64,000 nt of DNA from Candidatus Ornithomonoglobus merdipullorum (GCA_018714695.1 DVNB01000083.1:21903-85902), one strand, 5' to 3'. Counted from the first letter of the stretch, positions 24,966 through 33,707 are shown. Made by a program: numbers and translations. The notes: generated by a model from the letters alone, not told the origin.

Positions 24966-25478
24966 ATGAAAAAATATATTGGCTATATACCTGCAGTTAT
25001 TTTAACTGCGGCGTATATGATCTTCAGCCGGGGCACAGTCATGCCAGTTATTATCGTGGGACTTCTGCTGATCTGGGCCTCGGCATTTTTATTACATAAG
25101 GGATTCTTTTGGGGCGGTGCTTTCGGAACGCTTTCTGCGGTTGGGCTGATCTGTACGGGAATAAAATACACCGCTGCGGCTGAGCTGCTGATAGGGATCG
25201 CTTTGGCCGTATTTTACGTAATATGCGGTATTTTTCTACGAAAGAAAGGGGATCCCGTAAAAACACCAAATTCCGAAGCCCTGAAAATGCTGGTCAGGGT
25301 AGTACTTACAATAGCGGTTATACCGATAAGTATGTATGCAGCCATTGTATCTGCAATGTTTTTGATGTGGAATCAAATAAATCATGTATTGGCATACATC
25401 GGGATGATAGCGCTCCCGTCATTGGCTTTGGTATTATCGAACAGGTCTCTGATTACAAAAACAAATCAAACTCCATAG
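24966..25478 (+). CDS. Small polytopic membrane protein, possibly 3'-truncated
   Basis: A 170-residue hydrophobic protein with five or six membrane segments (YIPAVILTAAYMIFS, VIIVGLLLIWASAFLL, LLIGIALAVFYVICGIFL, VVLTIAVIPISMYAAIVSAM and others). I recognise no family. ATG 24966 has an aaggag RBS 11 bases upstream, and the gene lies 23 bp after the preceding membrane protein. The last 15 or so residues overlap, in another frame, a fragment of a phosphate-binding-type protein that begins near 25430. The native C-terminus may therefore have been lost at a recombination junction. Confidence 0.6.
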   Translation: MKKYIGYIPAVILTAAYMIFSRGTVMPVIIVGLLLIWASAFLLHKGFFWGGAFGTLSAVGLICTGIKYTAAAELLIGIALAVFYVICGIFLRKKGDPVKTPNSEALKMLVRVVLTIAVIPISMYAAIVSAMFLMWNQINHVLAYIGMIALPSLALVLSNRSLITKTNQTP

Positions 25479-25726
25479 GATTCTCATTCAGATTCTATGT
25501 TGAAGGCATAATAAAGAACCCTGATATCAAAATGATCGCGGTAGACGGAGCTGAACCGACGGCTGAAAATATAAGAAACGGAAGCTATCCGATCGTAACA
25601 CCTATATATGCCGTAACATATGCAGAAAACACAAACGAAAACACAGACAGGCTGCTTGAATGGATATTGTCCGAGGAGGGACAGTATATCATAGAAAAAA
25701 CGGGATATGTCGGGATTCGGAGATAG
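25430..25726 (+). pseudogene. C-terminal fragment of a PstS-like substrate-binding protein
   Basis: One frame reads IIEQVSDYKNKSNSIGFSF, continues through AVDGAEPTAENIRNGSYPIV and ends LLEWILSEEGQYIIEKTGYV followed by GIRR. This is the characteristic C-terminal lobe of phosphate-type periplasmic-binding proteins (SIGYSF, v.G..P..e.i..G.YP, eGQ..ie..GYV). The N-terminal two-thirds, start codon and signal peptide are absent. The fragment is out of frame with the upstream membrane protein, so it is a remnant. Confidence 0.7.
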
Positions 25727-25779
25727 GCGATAATATGGTGAAAGATGAAGATAAGTATAGATTGACATGATATTTTTCG

Positions 25780-25808
25780 TTGCAATCTTAGGATAATTAT
25801 GTTATAAT
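25780..25808 (+). promoter_or_regulatory. Promoter of the MNT-HEPN pair
   Basis: TTGCAA (25780-25785), a 17-bp spacer and TATAAT (25803-25808). An imperfect direct repeat (cttaggataat, cttagataat) flanks the -10 box and could bind a regulator. Confidence 0.6.
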
Positions 25809-25848
25809 TGTCTTAGATAATAAGATACTGTATGCTAAAGGATGTGAG

Positions 25849-26190
25849 ATGATGTGCGATAAATTATTGTTAAATGAGCTTATTTCAAAACTGACGGCAT
25901 ATGCAAAAGAGCTTTTTGGCGACAAGCTTAGGCATGTTATTCTGTACGGTTCCTATGCCAGAGGTGACTATGATGAAGAATCTGATATTGACGTAATGAT
26001 AATGGCGGATCTGTCGCCGGAAGAATTGAGTCGCTACAGATGGGAGCTCAGTTGTTTCTGTGCAGATTTAAATGTAGAAAACGGAGTTTTTATAACTACA
26101 AAGCTGCAAAGTTCAGAAACCTTTGAACGCTGGAAGACCGTTTTGCCATTCTATAAAAATGTTTTGAAAGATGGGATAATATATGCGTGA
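25849..26190 (+). CDS. MNT-type nucleotidyltransferase (MntA-like antitoxin candidate)
   Basis: A 113-residue minimal nucleotidyltransferase with the signature GSYARGDYDEESDIDVMIM (GSxARGDxxxxSDxD, two catalytic Asp). In MNT-HEPN modules this partner can AMPylate and so neutralise the HEPN protein. It overlaps the HEPN gene by eight bases, as is usual for these pairs. Start ATG 25849 or 25852 lies a few bases after aaagga. It has its own promoter just upstream. Confidence 0.88.
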   Translation: MMCDKLLLNELISKLTAYAKELFGDKLRHVILYGSYARGDYDEESDIDVMIMADLSPEELSRYRWELSCFCADLNVENGVFITTKLQSSETFERWKTVLPFYKNVLKDGIIYA

Positions 26191-26590
26191 TGGTGCAAAA
26201 TATGATCTTGCAATATATCGTTTGGAAAAGGCGGGTATTTGCTTAAAAGATGCTGTGTTATTGTTACAGAACAATAGATTCATGGCGGCTGCCAATAGAG
26301 CATATTATGCCATATTTCATAGTGCACGGTCTGTGCTTGCATTGAATGGTGAAGACAGAAAACGTCATTCAGGAGTAATATCATATTTTCAAGAGCATTA
26401 TATAAAAACGGGTATTATTGAAAAAACATATTCATATATTCTACAAAATGCTTTTGAAATACGTCAAGAATCGGATTATGAAGATTTTTATGTTCTATCT
26501 AAACAAGACGCGGAGCAGCAAGTGGCAAATGCCGAAAAATTTTTGACAAGAATAAAAGAATATATATGCTGCTACAACGATAATCAATAG
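26183..26590 (+). CDS. HEPN-domain protein (MNT partner)
   Basis: A 135-residue all-helical protein of the HEPN type found beside minimal nucleotidyltransferases. It reads FMAAANRAYYAIFHSARSVL, KRHSGVISYFQEHYIKTG and AFEIRQESDYEDFYVLS. The last stretch is the usual form in this subfamily (RQ..DY.DF) and lacks the R-x4-H-x-Y RNase/AMPylation motif of HepT toxins. The pair may therefore be a nucleotidyltransferase with a binding partner rather than a classical toxin-antitoxin. Overlap with the upstream gene implies coupled translation. Confidence 0.85.
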   Translation: MRDGAKYDLAIYRLEKAGICLKDAVLLLQNNRFMAAANRAYYAIFHSARSVLALNGEDRKRHSGVISYFQEHYIKTGIIEKTYSYILQNAFEIRQESDYEDFYVLSKQDAEQQVANAEKFLTRIKEYICCYNDNQ

Positions 26591-26622
26591 GATCTGGCAT
26601 AGAATTATGAAGCGTATCGGGG

Positions 26623-26660
26623 TGCAAAAGGGCGATCGTTGTTTCGATTGCCCTTTTGCA
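26623..26660 (+). terminator. Hairpin terminator after the MNT-HEPN pair
   Basis: Sixteen-base arms (26623-26638 with 26645-26660, one G-U) around a six-base loop. T residues are in the 3' arm rather than after it. Confidence 0.6.
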
Positions 26661-26698
26661 ATACATATGCTAAACTCTATCAGAAGGAGAGATAAAAC

Positions 26699-27169
26699 AT
26701 GGATCAGAAGATCATCAGCTTAAGGGAGAGACCGGAATTAAAGGAGCAGGCTGCTGCTTGGTTCCATGAAAAATGGGGTGTTCCTTTAAAAGAATACCGC
26801 GACAGCATGGATGCGTGCTTAAATGGAGGCGGCGCAGTTCCGCAGTGGTATATGGTTATGGAAAATTCCCGTATCATTTGCGGCATGGGTGTTATAGAAA
26901 ATGATTTTCATAACAGAAAGGATCTTTCGCCGAATGTATGCGCTGTCTATACAGAGAAAGACCGCCGAGGCAGAGGCATCGCGGGCGCGCTTCTCGATCA
27001 TGTTTGCAAAGATATGAGCTCAATGGGTATCGATACATTGTATCTTCTGACTGATCACACCTCATTTTATGAGAGATACGGATGGGAATTCCTCTGTCCC
27101 GTTCAGGGTGGCGGTGAGACCGAAATGTCGAGAATGTATATCCACAGAGCACGGCAGAAAGGGAGATAA
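26699..27169 (+). CDS. GNAT-family N-acetyltransferase
   Basis: A 156-residue GNAT protein. Acetyl-CoA-binding motif A is VYTEKDRRGRGIAGALLDHV (the RRGRGIA pyrophosphate loop), followed by the conserved beta-strand region LYLLTDHTSFYERYGWEF. The N-terminus (IISLRERPELKEQAAAWFHE) matches small Firmicutes GNATs of unknown amine substrate. It has a strong RBS (agaaggagag) and lies two bases before the response regulator gene, so it may be co-transcribed with that sensing system. Confidence 0.9.
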   Translation: MDQKIISLRERPELKEQAAAWFHEKWGVPLKEYRDSMDACLNGGGAVPQWYMVMENSRIICGMGVIENDFHNRKDLSPNVCAVYTEKDRRGRGIAGALLDHVCKDMSSMGIDTLYLLTDHTSFYERYGWEFLCPVQGGGETEMSRMYIHRARQKGR

Positions 27170-27171
27170 AC

Positions 27172-27828
27172 ATGAAGCATATACTTGTGACAGAGGACGA
27201 CAGGGCGTTAAACGACGGAATAAGGCTGTCCTTGAGCGGAGCGGATTATTCCGTATCTCAGGCATTTTGCATTGAGGATGCGCGGGCGGCAGGAAAGACG
27301 GACCTTGTCATACTTGACATAAATCTGCCGGACGGCAGCGGCATTGATCTTTGCCGTGAGATAAAGGAGAAATACGGAACGCCGGTGATATTCTTGACGG
27401 TGAACGATCTTGAATCGGATATTGTCACAGGTCTTGAAAGCGGCGGAGACGATTACATAACAAAACCGTTCTCACTGGCAGTGCTCCGCGCGAGAGTAAA
27501 CGCTGTGCTGCGCAGGAATGAACCCGGAGTGAAAAGCGGCGGGATAGAGCTTGATTTTGAAAATATGCGCTTTTACAAAAACGGCAGGGAGCTTGAACTG
27601 AGCAAAACGGAGCAGCGGCTTTTAAGGCTGCTCTCGAAGAATCCTGGTGTTACGATGCAGCGGGAGCGCCTTATAGACCGGATATGGTCTGACGGCGCCG
27701 AATTTGTAGACTCGAATGCGCTGTCTGTGGCTGTAAAAAGGCTGCGCGACAAGATCGAAGACGATCCACAGAAGCCGGAGCTGATAAAGACGGTCTACGG
27801 TATAGGATACGTTTGGAACGGAAAGTGA
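27172..27828 (+). CDS. OmpR-family response regulator (VncR/BceR-like)
   Basis: A 218-residue protein. The receiver domain has EDD at residues 7-9, acceptor Asp in LVILDINLPDGSG, Thr in IFLTV and Lys in YITKPFSLAVLRAR. The C-terminal winged helix carries LSKTEQRLLRLLSKNPGV, DSNALSVAVKRLRDKI and VYGIGYVW. It is followed within six bases by its kinase and then by an ABC transporter, an order typical of antimicrobial-peptide-sensing modules (BceRS-AB, VncRS-Vex). The likely target is the ABC promoter region at 28745-28789. Confidence 0.93.
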   Translation: MKHILVTEDDRALNDGIRLSLSGADYSVSQAFCIEDARAAGKTDLVILDINLPDGSGIDLCREIKEKYGTPVIFLTVNDLESDIVTGLESGGDDYITKPFSLAVLRARVNAVLRRNEPGVKSGGIELDFENMRFYKNGRELELSKTEQRLLRLLSKNPGVTMQRERLIDRIWSDGAEFVDSNALSVAVKRLRDKIEDDPQKPELIKTVYGIGYVWNGK

Positions 27829-27833
27829 CTGAT

Positions 27834-28733
27834 ATGGAACTGATTTGTATTTTTATAGCCGCGGCATCGCTGATGTATGCAGTTTTTACCAAGATGAAAA
27901 CTGCAGGCACGATAGGCAGGCTCGACGCAATGACGGAAAGCGCCGTAAACAGGACTTTAAAAGAGACGGAATTTGACGAGAGCAGGCTTTCACGTCTGGA
28001 ATCACGGCTTTATCGGTTTTTGAAGGAAAATACGCTTTCCGAACAAACTATGGCAAATGACCGTGAAAAAATAAAATCACTTATAGGCGATATTTCGCAT
28101 CAGACCAAAACACCTGTGGCAAATATCACGCTTTATTCCGAGCTGCTCTGCGAGCGGGAGGACATGAGCCGTGATGCTCACCTGCTTGCCGAGCAAGTGC
28201 ACAGCCAATCGGAAAAGCTTACATTTCTCATAAACTCGCTTGTTAAGACCTCGCGGCTTGAAAGCGGCATAATAACGCTTTTACCCGAACGGAACAATCT
28301 TAAGGAGCTTGCTGAAACGGTCGCGGAGGCATGCGGAGCGGCGGCAGAGGAAAAGAGAACGGAGCTTATATGCTGTGCGGATGCGGATGTTTACGCGGTC
28401 TTCGATATGAAGTGGACGGCAGAGGCGGTGCTGAATATCGCCGATAATGCCGTAAAGTATACCCCGCCGGGCGGAACGATAGTCATATCATATATGGAAT
28501 ACGAAAGCTTCTCGGCGATATCCGTGACTGATAACGGAGAGGGGATAGACGAGGAGGAGAGCGCAAAAATATTCGGCAGATTCTTCCGCGGCAGACATCA
28601 TTCGGATATACCAGGTGCGGGAATAGGTCTGTATATTGCGAGAGACATAGTCTCGCGTGAGGGCGGGTATATACGGCTGAGATCAAAGCCGGGCGAGGGC
28701 TCGGAGTTCACAGTGTTTCTGCCGAAACGATAA
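27834..28733 (+). CDS. Sensor histidine kinase (VncS/BceS-like)
   Basis: A 299-residue kinase with a very short N-terminal membrane segment and no sizeable extracellular domain, as in intramembrane-sensing kinases that read an ABC transporter. H box GDISHQTKTPVANITLYSEL; N box NIADNAVKYTPPGG; G1 VTDNGEGI; G2 GAGIGLYIARDI. ATG 27834 follows the regulator stop by five bases; an in-frame TTG at 27813 inside the regulator gene is less likely. The partners are the regulator upstream and the ABC module downstream. Confidence 0.93.
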   Translation: MELICIFIAAASLMYAVFTKMKTAGTIGRLDAMTESAVNRTLKETEFDESRLSRLESRLYRFLKENTLSEQTMANDREKIKSLIGDISHQTKTPVANITLYSELLCEREDMSRDAHLLAEQVHSQSEKLTFLINSLVKTSRLESGIITLLPERNNLKELAETVAEACGAAAEEKRTELICCADADVYAVFDMKWTAEAVLNIADNAVKYTPPGGTIVISYMEYESFSAISVTDNGEGIDEEESAKIFGRFFRGRHHSDIPGAGIGLYIARDIVSREGGYIRLRSKPGEGSEFTVFLPKR

Positions 28734-28744
28734 ATCTTTCAAAA

Positions 28745-28789
28745 CCGTAAGATTTCGGAAAGACTCTCGAAAGAGCGATATTGTATAAT
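28745..28789 (+). promoter_or_regulatory. Promoter and probable regulator site of the ABC transporter genes
   Basis: TATAAT at 28784-28789 has no recognisable -35. In its place are repeated elements, ttcggaaaga and ctcgaaagag (about 28753-28774), with tctttc upstream. A poor -35 under repeats is expected for an OmpR-type activator. Confidence 0.5.
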
Positions 28790-28819
28790 GAAATAAACAA
28801 ATCGAAAGGAGAGGGTCTT

Positions 28820-29497
28820 ATGGACATACTAAAAACAAAGGATCTGAAAAAATACTACGGCAGCGGTGACAATGTTGTAAAAGCGCTTGACGGTATCGAT
28901 CTCACGGTCGCCGAAGGTGAATTTGCGGCTATAGTCGGAACATCCGGAAGCGGCAAATCGACATTGCTGCATATGCTAGGCGGGCTTGACAGACCGACCT
29001 CCGGCAGTGTAACGGTGGACGGTCACGACATGTTCAGTCTGCGTGACGACGAGCTTACGATCTTTAGGCGCCGGAATATAGGCTTTGTGTTCCAGAGCTA
29101 TAATCTCATACCGACACTGAGTGTATACGAGAATATAGTAATGCCGATAGAGCTTGACGGGAACAGGGCTGACGATTCGTATATAGGCGAGATCGTGCGC
29201 ACCCTTGGGCTTGAGGAACGGTTAGACAGCTTCCCGAATCAGCTTTCGGGCGGACAGCAGCAGCGCGTGGCTATCGCGCGTGCTCTTGCGGCAAAGCCCG
29301 CGATAATACTTGCGGATGAACCGACAGGCAACCTTGACAGCAGGACAAGCCTTGATGTGATAGGACTTCTGAGAGTGACGAGCGAAAAATTTGCTCAGAC
29401 TATAGTGATGATAACCCACAATGAGGAGATCGCTCAGACTGCGGACAGGATAGTCCGTATAGAGGACGGAAGGATCGCAGGTGAGAGCCATGTATAA
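28820..29497 (+). CDS. ABC transporter ATP-binding protein (MacB/BceA-type)
   Basis: A 226-residue ATPase. Walker [11 protein letters not shown] loop [10 protein letters not shown], signature [15 protein letters not shown], Walker [13 protein letters not shown] and H loop ITHN. It belongs to the LolD/MacB/BceA group that powers FtsX-like permeases. ATG 28820 follows gaaaggagaggg. Its end overlaps the permease start by eight bases. With the neighbouring two-component system it probably protects against, or exports, peptides that act on the cell envelope. Confidence 0.95.
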   Translation: MDILKTKDLKKYYGSGDNVVKALDGIDLTVAEGEFAAIVGTSGSGKSTLLHMLGGLDRPTSGSVTVDGHDMFSLRDDELTIFRRRNIGFVFQSYNLIPTLSVYENIVMPIELDGNRADDSYIGEIVRTLGLEERLDSFPNQLSGGQQQRVAIARALAAKPAIILADEPTGNLDSRTSLDVIGLLRVTSEKFAQTIVMITHNEEIAQTADRIVRIEDGRIAGESHV

Positions 29498-32006
29498 GGT
29501 GAACAGCAAAAAGGCGATAAACCGTCTCACGAGAGGAGCCCTCAGCGGAAACAAGACGAGAAACATAATAGCCGTGGCTGCTATAGCTCTTACAGCAATG
29601 CTGTTTACGGCGCTTTTTACAGTGGGCAGCGGTATGATCGAAAATATACAGCGTCAGACGATGCGTCAGGCGGGAGGCGACGGGATGGCTGTGCTCAAAT
29701 ACATCACCGATGAGCAGTATGAGGCTGTCAGGGATCACGAGCTTATAGACGAGATATCATATAACAGGCTGATGTGCAGCAGTGTAAATGATCCGGAGCT
29801 GATAAAACGGCGCGGTGAGCTTTATTATATGGACGATACCGCGATAAAGCTCGGTTTCTGTGAGCCTGTCGAGGGGCATAAGCCGACAGCTGAAAATGAA
29901 ATAATGATGGACACCACAACGATAAGGCTACTTGGGATAGAGCAGCGTATAGGCGAGCCTGTTACGCTCAGCATCACGGTACACGGTGAAGATATCACGC
30001 GTGAATTTGTGCTTTCCGGCTGGTGGGAGGCTGATCCGGTGTTCAATGCATCTATAATGATAACGTCGCGGGCATACATGGAGGCACATGCAGACGAGCT
30101 GCAGAACACATTCGGAGAAAATGGCGACATGACCGGTACGATAAACAGCTATATAATGTTCAAAAATTCGTTCGGTCTGCAGGAAAAGCTTGAGCGCGTA
30201 ATAACCGAGAGCGGTTATTCAATGGACGAAAACGCTCAGAACTATATAGCATGCAATGTCAACTGGTCGTATCTTTCCACAAACTTTGATCTTTCACCCG
30301 GCATCATCGCCGCGGCTCTGGCGGGGATACTGGTAGTTGTATTTACCGGGTATCTTATAATCTACAATGTGTTCCAGATATCCGTTATAAAAGACATACG
30401 CTTTTACGGACTGCTTAAAACGATAGGCACGACAGGCAGACAGATAAAAAAGCTCATACGCCGCCAGGCTGCGGTGCTTGCGGTCATTGGAGTTCCGATA
30501 GGGCTGATACTCGGCTATCTTATCGGCAAGCAGCTCGTTCCGCTCATAATGGAGCAGAGCGCGTATGCGGCATCGGATTATACTACCTCGGCAAACCCGG
30601 TGATATTTATAGGCAGCGCGGTATTTGCAGTTGTTACGGTATTTATCGGCACGAACAAGCCGGGGCGGATAGCGGCTAAGGTGTCGCCGGTGGAAGCTGT
30701 GCGCTATACGGAGACTGCGGATGGGAAACATAAAAGACGCTCTGCGCGCAAAGGCGCGGGCATATTGCGTATGGCTGCGGCGAATCTCGGCAGGAACAAA
30801 AAGTCTACGGTGCCGGTGATAGTATCGCTTTCTTTGAGCCTTGTGCTTTTCAATACCGTCTACACGTTCAGCCTCGGCTTTGATATGGATAAATTCCTTT
30901 CAAAGTTTGTAGACAGCGACTTTCTCATAGCTTATGCTTCGTACTTCAGCTATATATATTCCGGAACAGACACGGCTCTTTCGGAAAGTATGATATCTGC
31001 GGTCAGCGAACAGCCCGGATTTACCGAGGGCGGCAGGATATACGCAAATGTGCGTGACGCGGAATATTTTTCGGTAAAAACCGATGATCCCGAGGAAAGC
31101 GACTGTGTTGTGTACGGGCTTGACGATTTCCCGCTTGGAGAGCTTGAGATAATCGAGGGAGAGCTTGATCCGGAAAAGCTCAAAAGCGGAAAATATATAA
31201 TAGAGGGCGTAAGACTTGACGACAACAACCGTCCCATTTGGGAAAGTGCGAAATATGAGATAGGCGATAAGGTGACACTCTCAAACCATAGAGGGAGCGG
31301 CGGGACAGCGTCACAAAACGAATACAGCGAATATGAGTATGAGGTCATGGCGAAGGCTGCGATCCACTACTATACCAACTCATGCGGAGTTTGGTATTCG
31401 AATTCATTCTATCTGCCGAGTGAGGTGTATTTTACTATGGTCGATGAGCCGGCAGTCATGAATTACTGGTTCGATGTTGAGGACGGCGGGGAGAACGCGA
31501 TGGAGTCGTTCCTCAAAAGCTATACGGAGACCATTGAGCCGATGATGAGCTACAGCTCTAAAGCGACAAGAGCATCGCAGTTTGAAGGGATGCGGAACAT
31601 GATCCTTGTCGTAGGCGGCTCGCTGAGCGTGGTCATAGGTCTTATAGGAGTGCTGAACTTTGTAAATTCGGTCATGACGAGCATAATATCGCGGCGCAGA
31701 GAGTTTGCAGTATTAAGCGCCGTTGGGATGACTGTAAAGCAGCAGCGGCGGATGCTCATACTCGAAAGCTTGTTCTGCGCAATGGCGGCTGCGGCTTCGG
31801 GAACGGTGCTTGCCGCCGGCTTTTCGGCGCTCGCGGCGGGAACTATAGCGGAAAGCCTGTGGTTCTTCACATATAAATTCACGCTCGTACCGGTGCTTGC
31901 GTCTATACCTGTGCTGGCTGCGGTGAGCGTGATTCTGCCGGTGATCGTATTCTCAAGGATAGGGAAGCAGAGCGTGGTGGATCGCCTTCGTGAAAACGAG
32001 GGCTGA
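29490..32006 (+). CDS. FtsX-like ABC permease
   Basis: An 838-residue membrane protein with two FtsX-type domains. A first membrane helix near residues 20-45 precedes a long extracellular region. Three helices (IIAAALAGILVVVFTGYLII, AAVLAVIGVPIGLILGYLIG, VIFIGSAVFAVVTVFIG) follow, then a second anchor, a second extracellular region (about 460-680) and three final helices (MILVVGGSLSVVIGLIGVLN onward). The cytoplasmic coupling segment KDIRFYGLLKTIGTTGRQIK is typical of MacB/BceB-like permeases. It partners with the ATPase upstream. ATG 29490 is used; a GTG at 29481 is also possible. Confidence 0.92.
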   Translation: MYKVNSKKAINRLTRGALSGNKTRNIIAVAAIALTAMLFTALFTVGSGMIENIQRQTMRQAGGDGMAVLKYITDEQYEAVRDHELIDEISYNRLMCSSVNDPELIKRRGELYYMDDTAIKLGFCEPVEGHKPTAENEIMMDTTTIRLLGIEQRIGEPVTLSITVHGEDITREFVLSGWWEADPVFNASIMITSRAYMEAHADELQNTFGENGDMTGTINSYIMFKNSFGLQEKLERVITESGYSMDENAQNYIACNVNWSYLSTNFDLSPGIIAAALAGILVVVFTGYLIIYNVFQISVIKDIRFYGLLKTIGTTGRQIKKLIRRQAAVLAVIGVPIGLILGYLIGKQLVPLIMEQSAYAASDYTTSANPVIFIGSAVFAVVTVFIGTNKPGRIAAKVSPVEAVRYTETADGKHKRRSARKGAGILRMAAANLGRNKKSTVPVIVSLSLSLVLFNTVYTFSLGFDMDKFLSKFVDSDFLIAYASYFSYIYSGTDTALSESMISAVSEQPGFTEGGRIYANVRDAEYFSVKTDDPEESDCVVYGLDDFPLGELEIIEGELDPEKLKSGKYIIEGVRLDDNNRPIWESAKYEIGDKVTLSNHRGSGGTASQNEYSEYEYEVMAKAAIHYYTNSCGVWYSNSFYLPSEVYFTMVDEPAVMNYWFDVEDGGENAMESFLKSYTETIEPMMSYSSKATRASQFEGMRNMILVVGGSLSVVIGLIGVLNFVNSVMTSIISRRREFAVLSAVGMTVKQQRRMLILESLFCAMAAAASGTVLAAGFSALAAGTIAESLWFFTYKFTLVPVLASIPVLAAVSVILPVIVFSRIGKQSVVDRLRENEG

Positions 32007-32030
32007 ACGATATGATGCGGAGGAATGGAT

Positions 32031-32972
32031 ATGAAGATACGCGTAATGGACAACGTGTTCAAGGATGATATGCGGCTCTACATGGAGCATATATGGGTAG
32101 ACCATCATGTGTGTCCGGCGGAGCGCAAATATATCGCGCTCGCGTATATAGCATACGGAAGCGGAACGGTGATAATAGGGAACGAGAGATTCGATGCATC
32201 TGCAAAGGATATCTTTGTCGTGCTGCCCGGAATAAAAGCCGAATTTATCTCCAGAAACATGTCAGCGGAAAATTACGATCTGGAGATCCATTATATCTTC
32301 TTTGAAAAGGAATTTCTCCGAGGCGAATGGGAGCGATACGGCGATGAGTTTTCAGATCTCGAACGCTTTTTTGACGGTACGGGGCAATATCATATAAAAG
32401 CCGCCGACAACGAAATGTCGGAGATCAGAAACTATATCGTCAGAATGACCAACGAATACTATGAGGATGCGCCGGGGAGGGAGAGCGCGCTTTTTGGACA
32501 GCTCCTCTCCCTTCTGCCCATCGTTTTCAGACGTTACAATGTGAAAGAAGAGCGGCTTTTCAGCAGGAACATGCTCGTTGACCAGACGATAAGGCAGATA
32601 AGGCATACCATATATTCCAATCCCAAGCCGGGCGAGATCGCCGCGCACAGATTTGTTACGACCGATCATCTCGGCACCGATACCGGGTTCGACGAAGCGG
32701 ACCTCACGGCGCTGAAAAAAGGCGCCGGAACCCAGATCGGCAGCGATTTCACCGATACCGCAGCGAGGACATTGTCGTTTGATGTGGAAGCGGGACACAC
32801 ATACTCGATCCACACATATAACAGCGCATCATATATTACAGAAATGTATTATGAGTCCGAGGGCATCACGCCTCAGCCGACAGATACGCCAAGCGAGCAG
32901 CCGAGTGACGCTCCGACGGATACACCAAGCGAACAGCCGAGCGCGGAGCCGACAGACACACCGAGTGAGTAG
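32031..32972 (+). pseudogene. Chimeric ORF: AraC ligand domain fused to the tail of a secreted Pro/Thr-rich protein
   Basis: Residues 1-215 are an AraC-family regulator: cupin-like ligand domain (AYIAYGSGTVIIGNERF, DIFVVLPGIKAEF) and the beginning of the DNA-binding domain (NPKPGEIAAHRFVTTDHLG). The sequence then switches, in frame near 32673, to an extracellular-type module (AARTLSFDVEAGHTYSIHTY) and repeats of DTPSEQPS/EPT type before TAG at 32970. The same frame continues after the TAG with more PT repeats and ends TYPVTLGAY at TAA 33057-33059. Half of the helix-turn-helix and any signal peptide are missing, so neither parent function can survive intact. The fusion is natural or an assembly join. 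RBS ggagg at the normal distance from ATG 32031. Confidence 0.75.
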
Positions 32973-33132
32973 CCGACAGCGGACCCGACGGATGCGCCGA
33001 CCGGACAGCCTACGGCGGAACCTGCCGACACATATCCGGTCACACTCGGAGCGTATTAAATATATCTTGCATTCAAGCCTTTAATATGATATAATATGCT
33101 TAAGGAAATCACATATGAAAGGCGGCGATCAA

Positions 33133-33456
33133 ATGGACAACGAAACAAGAGAAATGTTCAATACTTTGTTTGAGATGATAAAAGACATGCAAAACGACAT
33201 GAAAGACATGCAAAACGACATGAAAGACATGCAAAACAAAGTTGACGGTCTAAGCTCCGAAGTCCACGACCTACGCGGACTGATCGAGAACGAGACTAAT
33301 AAGAATATCAAAATCATTGCTGAGGCGCATGAATTGCAGGTTGACAAACTCAACGATATTCAAAAAACCGTTGAAAATGTGCGTGCAAGACAAAATCTGA
33401 CGGAAATTAGGCTTAACATCATCGAAGCCGATATTAAAATGCTCAAACGTGCATAA
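33133..33456 (+). CDS. Small coiled-coil protein, paralogue of 58896-59240
   Basis: A 107-residue protein: MDNETREMFNTLFEMIKDM, heptad repeats (KDMQNDM units), then HDLRGLIENETNKNIKIIAE and a C-terminal VENVRARQNLTEIRLNIIEA ending in MLKRA. The paralogue at 58896 shares this order, with nearly identical EMFN, NI-IIAE, NDIQK-VE-VRARQ and KRA segments. It is predicted to be a soluble helical oligomer. Function is unknown; similar short proteins are frequent in gut Clostridia. ATG 33133 follows an aaaggcgg RBS. Confidence 0.7.
   Translation: MDNETREMFNTLFEMIKDMQNDMKDMQNDMKDMQNKVDGLSSEVHDLRGLIENETNKNIKIIAEAHELQVDKLNDIQKTVENVRARQNLTEIRLNIIEADIKMLKRA
33181..33240 (+). repeat. 21-bp tandem repeat in the coiled-coil gene
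   Basis: Two perfect 21-bp units (33181-33201, 33202-33222) and a partial third (33223-33240), each encoding KDMQNDM. The paralogue has its own 21-bp period (58968 and 58989) with a different sequence. Confidence 0.9.
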
Positions 33457-33629
33457 CTTAGAAAGATGTGGGATGACACAGCTAAGCATCACATATGAGG
33501 GACTGTATGACGCAGTCCCTATTTATTTGCCGGCACTGAAAAAGTGTCCCAAAAATCAACATATTTCCGCATAGTTATGCGGTTTATATATAAATATTTA
33601 TAAAATAATACAAAATCGTTCAAATTCTC

Positions 33630-33658
33630 TTGACAAATCGGCTCACAGATATTATACT
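33630..33658 (+). promoter_or_regulatory. Promoter of ilvB
   Basis: Consensus TTGACA (33630-33635), a 17-bp spacer and TATACT (33653-33658), giving a leader of about 165 bases. The stretch 33457-33629 upstream holds nothing I recognise. Confidence 0.75.
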
Positions 33659-33707
33659 ATATTAATGAGTGTTTAGTGTAATTACCTAATAATGATGCCG
33701 ACATGAC

